A stretch of DNA of 64,000 bases from Carallia brachiata (Eukaryota; Streptophyta; Magnoliopsida; Malpighiales; Rhizophoraceae), in the NCBI GenBank assembly GCA_021464245.1, contig JADCRB010000043.1, forward strand, positions 4,272,794-4,336,793, written 5' to 3'. Shown here one piece after another: positions 11,401 through 44,633 of the stretch. The notes below the pieces were generated by a model, which saw only the letters and a list, made by a program, of their open reading frames with translations, was not told where the DNA came from and ran no database searches. The first letter of the stretch is position 1. Each line of letters starts with the position of its first letter. A program made the translations under genes and the position numbers.

Positions 11401-13564
11401 TGATTGGCAAGACCTGCTATATGCTAAGTTCGCCAGTGAAAAGTAGGAAAAAAAATTAAAAAAATGGGGGAAAGTAAAAAATTTATGTCTGACTGTTCTG
11501 CTTGATTGATGCAGAGATTGAAGGGCAGTTGTGGAGGGGAATATCAAAACATAGACCCAACAAATATTGAGTGCTTGAAAAATATGATGATTTACTATCA
11601 GGTTAATAATTATAACATTGTTCTCATTTCTTGTTCTCTTTTTATTTTTTGGTCTTTTCAAATTGGTAGCGTAGTAATTAGAGGACGAAGGAGATGAGGG
11701 TGATTCTCTGCACTATTCCACTTAGGTTGGAACTGCTGTTCAAATGAAAATTCGATATCAACATTTTCATTTGTCTTTCCAACAATACAAGTTGAAAGGT
11801 TATAATAATTCCCATTTTACCAGTGTACTATGTGGCTTAATGTTGTTCACATTTTGGAGCCTCTTTGCGCTTTTGCTTCCCCGAGGCCGATTGAGATACT
11901 TGCCAGAAGAAGATCCCTTCGTGAGTTCGTTGATTTTAAAGAGCCACTTCCTGAAGTTGGCTGTCGTGTAAGTCCATATTCATTCTTTTGATGTCGATAA
12001 GCTCATGTTAAGCCACAAAATTTAAGATTACGAGAAGTCAAAATTCTCATAAAAAATGTGAGCTTTAATTACAAATGCAAGTGACACTGCATCTCCTTGT
12101 TTAATTGGTTTTTTTAATTTATTCCTTTTTTTTTTAAAACTCAATCAATTTACTTATGCATGCAGAATTATGCGTATCTGCTCTCTAAATATTGGATGGA
12201 TGACAATAGTGTCCGCAAAGCACTTCATATAAGAGAGGTATGTTCGATTTTGTTGTTGAAATGTTAGAAGGGTGAAAATCAAATGAAGTAAACAAACAAG
12301 GTAGGCACTAAGCACAAATCCTTTTCTTTTCTTCTTCTTCGTCTTCTTCTTGCAGGGTACTCTAAGGGAATGGGTGCGATGTAACTATGGAATACCATAT
12401 GCCCACAACATCGACAATAGTGTTAATTATCATTTACAACTTACGAAGAAAGGTTACCGCGTATTAGCTTATAGGTTTGGATCTCTCTTGTTTCCTTCAC
12501 AATTTTTAATATCCTCTCATTACTTTACTTTACGAGCATTACTACGTAATAATATATATGGAACCATATAATAGCAACAAGAGAATAACAGAGTAATTTT
12601 CTTATATTTAACTTCATTTATTTGTAGAGCCAAATAAAATTTAATTGATACACATTTTTGTTGCCACTACCTTTCTCTCAAAGTGTTGCTATCTAATTTT
12701 TTATTTTCTTTCATTTATTTTTTTTGCTTTATTATCCATTTTGCCTTAGGTTCCGTTTGATTGAAAAGTTCAATTGGTTTGATGAGACACGTGTGGTATA
12801 TATATATATATATATATATTTTGAAACGAAACGTGTGGTATCTATTTGATTATGAACAGTGGGGACCATGACATGGCGGTGCCATTCTTGGGAACTCAGG
12901 GATGGATAAGAACTCTAAACTACTCCATTGTTGATGATTGGAGACCATGGAGTTCTCAAGGCCAAATTGCCGGGTATGTCCCAAAATAAATTTTTGATAG
13001 TTCTAATTTCCCTTTTTTTTTTGTTGTATTTGTAGCTTTTCTTCTTAATAGTTTTATGATTAGAAATAATAATGGGCTAATCCAGGGAGACTAAACGGTT
13101 AGGCATTGGATTGAGCATTTGAATAATTGTGCAGGTACACCAGGACCTACTCTAACCAGTTGACATTTGCCACCGTAAAGGCAAGAAACTTCTGCACTTC
13201 TTCTCCCTTTTTTTTTTTCCCCTTCTTTTGGGTGCATTCAAATTAAAACCTACATTTTGTTGGAATTTAAGAAAGTTTGGGATTTGAAACTCCAGTCCCT
13301 TATGACTTATGAGCTTTGCTCTTGTAGCCAACCAAGACGAGTGTGGTTGGTTAGCAACTCCTTATTTTCATTTGGCAGCAATGAGTGAAAATTTCTCTTC
13401 TGATCATCTTATCATTATTTATTGAGTGTGTGTGTGTGTGTGTTTTTTTTTTTTTATCTGTCTGGCTCATTAATCTGCAGGGAGGAGGGCACACCGCTCC
13501 AGAATACAAGCCTGCAGAATGTCTGGACATGTATTCAAGATGGATGTCAGAGGAGCCCTTGTAA
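6986..13564 (+). CDS. Serine carboxypeptidase-like protein, acyltransferase-type clade (14 exons, 466 aa)
   Basis: Exons: 6986-7131, 7238-7383, 8267-8343, 8463-8585, 9325-9427, 10657-10694, 11298-11399, 11515-11601, 11824-11967, 12166-12237, 12356-12474, 12860-12973, 13135-13180, 13481-13564. The total is 1401 bases and all phases close. A hydrophobic leader ([14 protein letters not shown], about residues 14-27) predicts ER entry and vacuolar or secretory targeting. The oxyanion-hole segment is [13 protein letters not shown]. The nucleophile is Ser183 in GGDSYSG, the acid lies in the SGDHD motif near residues 386-390, and the base is His443 in GGGHTAPEY, so the triad is complete. The W(I/L)TGGPGCS form and the [20 protein letters not shown] start are typical of SCPL clade I. 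Characterised members transfer acyl groups from 1-O-glucose esters (sinapoyl-glucose and similar donors) rather than cleave peptides. Which acceptor this one uses cannot be read from sequence. Length is normal for the family. All introns are GT-AG except the last, which uses a GC donor. Confidence 0.95.
8386..8414. repeat. (TA)n microsatellite in SCPL intron 3
   Basis: An uninterrupted TA dinucleotide tract of about 29 bases, preceded by CATACATA units, lies between the third and fourth SCPL exons. It is likely length-polymorphic. Confidence 0.9.
12797..12819. repeat. (TA)n microsatellite in SCPL intron 11
   Basis: A TA dinucleotide run of about 23 bases lies 40 bases upstream of SCPL exon 12. 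It has no coding effect. Confidence 0.85.
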
Positions 13565-14974
13565 CTACTAGCTGCAATCTAAGAGACTTGATGGCATATT
13601 AGCAATTCAGCATAAATTATGCTGAAGGTTTCATTATTCCACTTACATAAATGTTTAAGCCCTTACCCAGTTACTGCTTACTAAGCTCTAGGGTCGGCAG
13701 GGGAGAAATCATCTGCCGAACATTGTTCACTGCGTAGCTCAAATAAAATTACGTAGCTAAGCATGATCCTATTAGACAATTTATACACTGGACTAGGAAT
13801 ATGGCAGCTACCACTTTTCCGTGAGACAGATTGCCATGTTGCCATTGCTTCAAGCGAATAATTGTCTGGTGATGGTGTTTTCTTCTCGTATGTTCTTTCC
13901 TGGCAACCACGTTGGTTTTCCTTCCCTTTGACGCGGACTTCATATATCAAGAAGTTCGTTGATTTGAAATGGTCCAACAAATTACTATGAGAGGCGCAAC
14001 GCGAAATAATTCCCCCGCTCTACAAAACCTCGTACTCATGTCAAAAACTTGAAATTTCCAATATAGAACTCGTCAATTTTCCATTTTCTCGTTGTCATTC
14101 AGGACAGACGAGAAAATTTCACCACTCAGAGACCATCAAGGTTGTTGATTAACCTCGACGAAAACACTAAATAAAATTACAGTGTTTTCTTCAAAACTCA
14201 ACGATTTGGATGGAAAAAAATATGTTTTGACAACTTCAAAAAAAAAATTGAAAAGGATAGAGAAATCAGGGATCAAAGGTTTACATATATAGTGGGTGGT
14301 AAAAAATCACTCCATTTACTGAATGTGCAATTTGAAAAAAAAACTTCGTAGATAACAATTACAGAGTTGGCAAAGATGGGTATTTTATTTTCCGCAAAAA
14401 CAATGGACGTGATCAACTTTTTCTGCTAATCAATTGTTATGGATGTGCACCTACCCAAAAACCCTTCCAAAGCAATATAACAAGCTCAAAGTTAACAGGA
14501 GAAACGACATACAAAGATGTGAGGATGGAATTAAGTTAAAAGCACATTGTGTAGGATTACAAAATAATACATCTTGATCTAGCGAAATTGATAAATTATA
14601 AAACCACCTAAATAATACAGCCACTAATGACGTGTTTGATAATAAATAAAGACCATCAACCGGCCTTTATCCCTCAGAGCCTGTACGACACTGCCTGTGA
14701 ACAACTCAAAAAATGATCCGAGTCCCCACGGGGATTCTCTTTGCTATTTGACACAACATCACTTGCTGCATGAGGCGATCGGTATTTAGACAAACAAGAT
14801 GAGGATTTGTGCAGTGTATCCTATCCTGTGACTTCCATCTCCCTTGACAAACAAGAAAAGAAACCACAGTAACAGTAATTTAACCTTAGTTTGAGCTGTA
14901 TGTTAAATGTGTCACACGAGCTGTCTTCAGCATGACCAGGTCCCGCTGTGAATTCGAAGAGAAAGCTTTCCTCT
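13565..14974. other. Convergent intergenic region between the SCPL and ECA3 genes
   Basis: This 1.4 kb stretch separates the stop codons of two genes transcribed toward each other, so it should contain both 3' UTRs and polyadenylation sites. I see no further open frame with protein-like composition and no recognisable repeat. Two overlapping antisense frames at about 13681-13980 look random. Confidence 0.6.
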
Positions 14975-37531
<22,557 letters not shown>

Positions 37532-37700
37532 CGGAAAACGAAGAAAATTGGAATGAACAGTGCCGATTGGCGGATCTTTATTTTGGAATTCCTTGAGCTC
37601 AGTCTATTCCGGTGGACTCAAAACCCGCATCGCTGCACTCTTGGATAATGGGCGTGAGTTGGAGTCTTAATCAAGTCAATTAATTAAAATAAAAAGAAAT

Positions 37701-37708
37701 TGACGTCA
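37701..37708. promoter_or_regulatory. Palindromic TGACGTCA bZIP-type site upstream of ECA3
   Basis: TGACGTCA is a perfect palindrome recognised by plant bZIP factors (TGA, C-box and related classes). It lies 170 bases upstream of the ECA3 ATG, with a second ACGT core 9 bases beyond it. Function is inferred from motif and position only. Confidence 0.45.
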
Positions 37709-37728
37709 CGCTGGGACGTCCAGGGCAT

Positions 37729-37935
37729 TGGGCCATGGATTAATTAATGGGGAAGTAACTGGGAGCGTTGGTAGCCCATCTGTCTTTATAGGCGTGGAAA
37801 GGGAAAAGCCTACGCTGACGCTCCATTTAAATGGGCCACTTCTGATTGGGCTGGGGCCCAATTATTGGACTGGCAACAAGTATCCGTATCGCCTAATTGG
37901 CTATGCCAATTATTGGTCCTACGCTAGTCGGCCCA
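37729..37935. promoter_or_regulatory. Cluster of five TGGGCC/T (site II) motifs
   Basis: TGGGCC occurs at 37729, 37832 and (reverse) 37855-37860 and 37930-37935, and TGGGCT at 37847. Site II elements bind TCP-class factors and are typical of promoters of growth, ribosomal and mitochondrial genes in plants. The cluster is 200-400 bases from ECA3 and about 1.2 kb from UTP4. UTP4 is the gene type usually associated with these motifs, so it may serve both. Confidence 0.5.
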
Positions 37936-38061
37936 TATTAATTAAACTAATGAGATGAATACTGAACAGTCTCTCAGATTATAAAAAAAAAAGGAGTTAG
38001 ACTTCCACTTAACTCTCCGTTTAGATAACATAAATATGAGTCTTGGACATGGAAAATTATA

Positions 38062-38173
38062 GATAGATTGATTTATATAATTAAATATTTTTAGCTTGTA
38101 ATAAAAAATAAAGAAAAAATACGTTTATTTTTATTACAAAAATTAATAATCTGATTATATAAATCAATCAGTC
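38062..38173. mobile_element. Small inverted-repeat element in the ECA3-UTP4 promoter region
   Basis: The left arm GATAGATTGATTTATATAAT (from 38062) pairs with the right arm, whose reverse complement reads GACTGATTGATTTATATAAT (from 38173). Pairing extends about 50 bases per arm with mismatches, and the spacer is about 8 bases. This is the form of a small MITE or its fold-back remnant. Superfamily and target duplication are not clear. Confidence 0.55.
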
Positions 38174-38926
38174 AATTGTACAATAATTATCCTTTATTTA
38201 TAATTTTTTGTACTCGTGTATTCTTTTTCAACAAATATTACTGTCACCAATAGACAAAATAGATATAAGTATTATCATTATCGCTTATTTTTTTCCAACA
38301 AATATTACTAATTAAGCAATTTAAATTTGTATAAAAATTATGAATTATTAAGATCAAATGATGGAATTAAATATAAGACTCACTGTTTTATATGAAAAAT
38401 ATCATAATAATTTAGTCTTTTTATATCTTTTCTAAACACAAAATTGCAATGCGCTGGAATAAAACCGTTGAGCATTACTTGGCCTTTTCATTTTATTAAT
38501 TATTAAAAATAAATATATAAGGTCCTCAAAAAAAAAAAGAAATATATATATATCCCTAAGAGATTTGTTACGGAGAGTCACTTTTTACCTTCTCTTTAAC
38601 AGACACTAATCACAAATCAACACATTAATACTTTTCAATGACATTTTTATAATATTTTTAATATTCAATTTTTTGATAACCAATCAACACCTGCCATATA
38701 AGCAGTAACTGTAAAAAAAAAGGTAAAACTGACTGTTGTTAGTATTTCTCATATCGTCAAATATACCATAAAAGAACGATTATAGGCTTCGTTCAAATAA
38801 AAAGACAATTATAGGCTTCTAACACGTACCAAACCCATAATGCCGGTCCAACCAGAGCCATATTCCTAGTACTAACGACCATCCGGTTCGAATAAAACGC
38901 TTTCCCAATAATCCATCGCCGCGCTA

Positions 38927-39026
38927 AAACCCTAGCAAGTAGTGCGCAAAAGCCTGGTCTTCTCTGATGCTCTGCCTTCTCCTCTTTTCCCTCTCTCTTT
39001 TCTCCTGCCAACGGTTGAAAACCCTA
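38927..39026 (+). promoter_or_regulatory. Two telo-box motifs (AAACCCTA) at the UTP4 5' end
   Basis: AAACCCTA occurs at 38927-38934 and 39019-39026, that is 156 and 64 bases before the UTP4 ATG. Telo-boxes near transcription starts are a known feature of plant ribosome-biogenesis and translation genes, often together with site II motifs. That fits UTP4's role in pre-rRNA processing. Confidence 0.55.
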
Positions 39027-39082
39027 GTCGACTTTATAACTCGCCGACCTTTCTTGAACTCCGACAAGTTCAGCCGGCCGAA

Positions 39083-42000
39083 ATGCTCGAAGCGGTTTAC
39101 AGGAACAGCTCAATCGACTGGAAGCCGTCACCTGTTGTCGCCCTAGCCACCAGCGCCGACGACTCGCAGGTCGCCGCCGCCCGCGAGGACGGTTCCCTCG
39201 AGATTTGGCTCGTCTCTCCCGGTTCCGTCGGGTGGCACTGCCAGCTGGTGCTTAACACTTAAACACATTACTGCTGCTATAAATGGTTATCTAATGTGCT
39301 TGTTATTTGCTCTGGGCTTTTGATTAATTTTTGCTTTGTAGACTATCCATGGAGACCCCAATTCGAGAGTTTCGTCGCTTGTGTGGTGTCGTGCTGGCCC
39401 TAGGAGCTTGCCTTGTGGCAGGTTGTTCTCGTCCAGTATCGATGGTTCGGTTTCTGAATGGGATATTTTTCACCTGAAGCAGAAGGTGAACTCTTTAAAG
39501 TTTGATATTATATATGCATACTGCATACGTTCGGTTTCTTTGGAACAAAGCTTTTCCTTTTTTAATCTTTCATTGTATGTTTTCTGTTCAAGAGCAAAGT
39601 GTACACGAACTAAACCATGGGTCTTCAAGGTGTGTTGACTGATGCGTGGCATTGAGAATCACTGCCATGCAGTCTCGTTGGTTTATCATTGGGTTTTGTT
39701 TTCGTTGACTGTAAAATCCAAAGTAGCAGATTTGATGGTTTAGGTGAACTCTAGCCTATGGTGTGCTGTTGTGATGGGTAGATTTGGCAATTATGCATAT
39801 TGGGCAGTTTGGAGATAGGATGTCAACCGGAGGGGGGGCGGAGTGCGGGGTTTGATTTTAGGTCATTTAATTCATTTCAAGTGAAAGTGGATTTAAGCAA
39901 TAATATCATGTGACATATGAGTATCATATTCCACTTCAAAATCTGAATTTCCTGTTGTGAATTTGCAGAATGTGCTAGATTCTATAGGGGTCTCAATTTG
40001 GCAAATGGCTGTAGCACCATTCAATAATCTGCTGATACATGCAGAGCCCACGTCCCAGCATCTTGGAAATGGTTACTTAAATGGAAAAGTTCAGGAGGAT
40101 GATGATGACAGCGATGGCAATGAATCCAGTGATAGTGAGAATCATTCGGATTCTGACATGCGTGAACAATCAGTTGCTGACAATCCCTGTGTGGCAATGG
40201 CATGCGACGATGGCTGTGTCCGGTTATATAGTGTTCCTGACGTGGATGAGCTAGCATACTTTAAAACATTGCCTAGGGTCAGTGGTGAGATACCTATAAC
40301 TGCTGCCACTGGTTTCTTATGTTCGTCCTTCTGCTTCTCATGAAAAAGTCCTCCACATGTTACTGCTTGCAGGTCGTGCTTTAAGTGTGGCATGGAGTCC
40401 TGATGCAAATAGAATATATTCTGGAAGCAGTGATGGGTGAGTTTTACGATTCACTATATGTCTATAATTTGGTGCACACAGCACATAACTGTCAAATCCT
40501 CAGGCCTAAACTTTTACTTATTACAATTGTAACTTGCATTTACATCAAACTTGTGGAGGCTTTTAATGTTTGCACTCTCTGAGTTCTTCGTTTGAAGTTT
40601 TAAATATATGCTATCTTATTCATGGAGCCTTTTGCAGGTTTATAAGGTGCTGGGATGCTAAAATGGGGCATGAAATATACAGGATTACAGTTGCACATGG
40701 TGGCTTGGGTGGTGGTCCTGAACTTTGTATATGGTCTTTGCTTGCACTCAGGTAGGAATTAAAACATTGCCTAATGTCATATATTGCATGGTACGTGTAT
40801 GTTATGGTTTTTTTTTTTCCTTTTCTGACATGGTCACCAGTGTCCATTTTTTTTTGCCAACATATTTAGTAATTAATTGGAGTTAACTGCAGATGTGGAA
40901 ACCTTGTCAGTGCTGACAGTGGTGGTAATGTTCAGTTTTGGGATTCTCAACATGGGACCCTTTTGCAGGCTCATTCTTGTCACAAAGGTGACGCGAATGC
41001 TCTTGCAGCTGCTCCTAGTCATAACAGGGTGTTCTCTGCTGGATCCGATGGTCAGGTATAAATAATTGTTCTGTTTGAACTCTTCTTTTCTTATGGAAAA
41101 AGTGAAATTAGATTTCAATTAACTTCTATGCTTTGAGCATTATACTGATGTGTGAGTCTTGTAAACAAATATATGCTGTCTCTTTTTGTGGTTGGAATTT
41201 AATTATCGTTAAGCTCCCTATTTCTGCAGGTTATCCTTTATAAGCTTTCTAGCGAGACAATTGGACCGGGTGATGTTTCTTCATCTTCTACTATGATGAA
41301 GAAATGGGTCTATGTTGGTTACGTACGAGCTCATACACATGATGTTAAGGCCTTGACAGTGGCAGTGCCAATAAGTCAAGAAGGTGTGTATTTCATTGAT
41401 TAGTGTTTATTGTTTCTTCTTTGCATTCCAAGTCTAGCCACTTTGTATGCATCTATTGAAGTGCACTTATATGTTTAGATGTTCCTTATTTAAACAGTGT
41501 CCTTTTTGACAGATCCCTTGCCTGATGAAAAAGTAAAAAGAATCAGGAGTAAGAAAAAGCCAATTGATTTTAGTTACCGCAAATGGGCCCACTTGGGAGT
41601 TCCCATGCTTATCTCTGCTGGCGATGACACAAAGCTCTTTGCCTATTCTGTCAAGGAATTCACAAAGTTCTCGCCACATGATATATGCCCTGCTCCCCAA
41701 AGAGTTCCAATTCAGCTGGTTCTTAATACTGTATTCGATCAGTATTCGCTGCTTCTAGTGCAGGCATCTAGTTGGATAGATATTCTCTGTGTTAGGGTAA
41801 AAAGTGGAGTCACACCAGTTATGGGGCCTTTCCCATCCAAGGGCCGTGCGACTACAGATTTGTTGGCTCGAATTAAGACTAAAGCATCACGGAAGATCAT
41901 ATGCAGCACTATTTCTAATGCAGGGATGCTATTTGCATATTCTGATCATGTTAAACCCAATCTTTTTGAATTGAAGAAATGGCAAGATGGCAAAAGTGCA

Positions 42001-44633
42001 TGGACTGTTAGTAAAAAGCCACTTCCACCTGAGCTACCATATGCACATTCCATGGTTTTCAGTTCCGATTCTTCACGTCTGATGATAGCAGGCCATGACA
42101 GAAGAATTTATGTAAGTTTTTTTTCTTATTTAAATGATCTTGATTCAACTTGCTTTTGTATATTTCCACGTTTTTATAGTATTCATAAGGCTTATGAATT
42201 GATGCAATGAAGCAACATTATTTACACAGGTACTTCAAAATAGCAAGTGTAGGGCTTAAGGTTTTGACATCATGTCTTCTAATGTTGCATGTGGCTTTGA
42301 TTGTTTTGTGTCTGATCTGCCTCAATCCAGGACTAATGATTTAGATCAATTGTTGATAATGGTCCTGGCTGGTTACTAACCTTTCTTTTACCAGTTGTGG
42401 AAATGGAAACTAATCTGCCCAGGGTCTCAGCAGTCAAGCTAGATTTTTTTCTTCTTGTATGCACTTCATGTGAAGATGCGCATGGATTAGCTATCTTCTT
42501 GTGTTTTGAAAATATTGTTTATTCGCTTTTTTTTTTTTTTTTGGTTGTAATAAACTACAGGACATGAATGTTCTGTCATATACTTAGTGGGACACTAAAG
42601 TTTTTCCACTTTAATCATTTAAATTTTATACTTTTTTCTTATTTTGCTTGGAGACATCAAGGAATCTTTCATTAATGCTGATTAATGTTCGGGTTATGAT
42701 TATTTAGCCTCAGCCAAGTCCAACATTTTTCTGCTACTTGTGCATGTTTAATGTTACTCTGTATTGCTGGAAAGAATTCTGTGGTTTTGATTGCAGGGCG
42801 TGCGCCATTTTATTTGCCTGATCCACCTTCATATAGTGGCAATGTTTTGCCCATTGACGTTGTTAGTGATCAACGGTTTTCAATATGGCAACGTGCATTC
42901 CATTGTGGTATTGATGTGTCAAAGAGATATTTTATTATTATGTTGCATATTTTCCAATTGTCGTTGCAAAGTTGATGACCGTGTATACCCATTTTGATTT
43001 CTGAAATGGTGCTAGTCCATTTTAATGGGATTGTTAGCCCTAGAGACATAGATCGCATTACTACCCTTTGCCTTGTTTGCTTCTGTTGTGATGATAAAGT
43101 GATGAAATGGGTTATTGTTTTTTTTTCCTCATTAAAATTTACTTCTGTTGCAGGTTGTTGATGTGGGAAGCTCACAGCTAGTACATGCCTTCACACCCTT
43201 CCGCAAGGATTATGATGAGCAATTACCACCAAGTGAGCCTCCAATAACAAAACTGTTTACGAGCTGCGATGGGCAGTGGTTAGCTGCTGCCAACTGCTTT
43301 GGAGATGTATATATTTTCAACTTGGAGACGCAAAGGTATGAAGAAAAACTTTTAGAGATCGATTCACAGATTTGGATCAGATGAAGGTTTAATTCTTGTT
43401 GCAAAAGTACATTGAAACCAAAATAGGAGTGCACCCTTATTAATTAAAGATTTTGAATGGCCTTGCTGCATGGTGGAATAAGAAAGCTGGAGATATATTG
43501 TACTGTCTTCTGGATTTGGTGGCTTTAGATTCCAACAGTGGTTGAGGTCCTCTAGGGGTTTTTAATTTTGTGTTAAGTATCAATTAGTTTTAACACTTAC
43601 AGAATCTTCTGATGCACTGCTTGCTAGAATGGTAAGAGAACAGGGATGAATTATAGGGCCATCTACATGATTGGTGCTCCAATAAGTCATGTTTGTTCCA
43701 GTGGACTACTGCTGTCAAATTCACTATGAATACATGCTATGTTTGTTGTAAGTCGAGTTCTTAACTTTCATCAATTATGCTTTACAACATTTTGCTTTTG
43801 TCAAACAGGCAACACTGGTTCATTGCTAGATTAGATGGTGCTTCAGTTACAGCTGCCGGTTTTCCCCCTCAAGATAACAATGTCTTTGTCATTGCAACCT
43901 CTTCAAACCAGGTCTATGCATTTGATGTAGAGGCAAAACAATTAGGAGAATGGTCAATGCGAAACACATTTGTGCTGCCTAAAAGATACCAAGAATTCCC
44001 TGGAGAAGTTATAGGGCTATCATTCATGTCTTTATCAAGTCCGCCATCTGTTATCATTTACAGTGCCAGGTGCTGCATTTATTAATTTTGTGGCATTACT
44101 TGTGCATTAGTGGTTTCTAAATGGCTCGGAGGAAACTCCCCGCCCTCCACCCCCCGGCAGGAAAAAAGCCGAAAAAAAGAAAGACTTAGTGCAATAGGGC
44201 ATGATAGTTATTTGTCTAATTCAAGGCATGGCAGCTGGTTTTGGATTTGCTAAGTGTATGAGCATAGCTTTTTATTTTTATTTTCTTTTATTTGGTCAAT
44301 AGATCTAATTTGCTAAATTGGTACAGGGCAATGTGTTTAATTGACTTTGGGATGCCTGTGGATCGAGAAGATGGGGATTTGGCAAATGGTCAGCAACCCG
44401 CAAGGAAGAAGTTACAAACTAGTCCTGTTAATGGGAATGGGAAGCGTTGGTTGAAAGAATGCCAAATAGAAGCTAAACAAAAAAAGAATTTTGAATTTAT
44501 TGCTTTCAGAGATCCTGTTTTGTTTATTGGACATCTTTCCGAAAACTCTATCTTGATCGTAGACAAACCTTGGATGGATGTGGTTAAAACCTTGGATGCA
44601 CCCCCTGTCCACAGACATATCTATGGGACATAG
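39083..44633 (+). CDS. UTP4: UTP4/cirhin-like WD40 protein of the small-subunit processome (11 exons, 822 aa)
   Basis: Exons: 39083-39247, 39342-39485, 39969-40284, 40373-40436, 40638-40751, 40893-41055, 41230-41383, 41513-42111, 43154-43335, 43809-44069, 44327-44633. The total is 2469 bases with closing phases and GT-AG borders. ATG 39083 is the first in-frame ATG; the open frame upstream has none. The N-terminus ([17 protein letters not shown]) and [17 protein letters not shown] match plant U3 snoRNA-associated protein 4. WD40-type repeats run throughout, with recognisable units such as [33 protein letters not shown] and [11 protein letters not shown]. Exon 3 encodes an acidic serine-rich insert ([21 protein letters not shown]). 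The C-terminus carries KKNFEF...[18 protein letters not shown]. The yeast and human orthologues belong to the UtpA (t-UTP) subcomplex, needed for pre-rRNA transcription and 18S maturation in the nucleolus. The length agrees with the Arabidopsis protein (about 815 residues). Confidence 0.96.

Larger units (their letters stand above)
37532..39082. promoter_or_regulatory. Divergent intergenic promoter region between ECA3 and UTP4
   Basis: The region between the two start codons is 1551 bases and must hold both promoters and 5' UTRs. The ECA3-proximal 450 bases are GC-balanced and carry a cluster of TGGGCC/T motifs and a bZIP palindrome. The middle (37980-38750) is AT-rich and contains a small inverted-repeat element. 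The UTP4-proximal end carries two telo-box motifs. No clear TATA box is placed for either gene, which suits broadly expressed genes. Confidence 0.7.

Noticed and set aside
13681..13980. Two overlapping - strand frames between SCPL and ECA3
   Set aside because: No conserved motif, and they sit where the two 3' UTRs are expected.
42751..42975. Open segment in UTP4 intron 8 with a good acceptor-like sequence near 42797
   Set aside because: Exon 8 joins exon 9 directly (RRIY to VVDVGSS) as in known UTP4 proteins. Adding this segment would break the conserved repeat.
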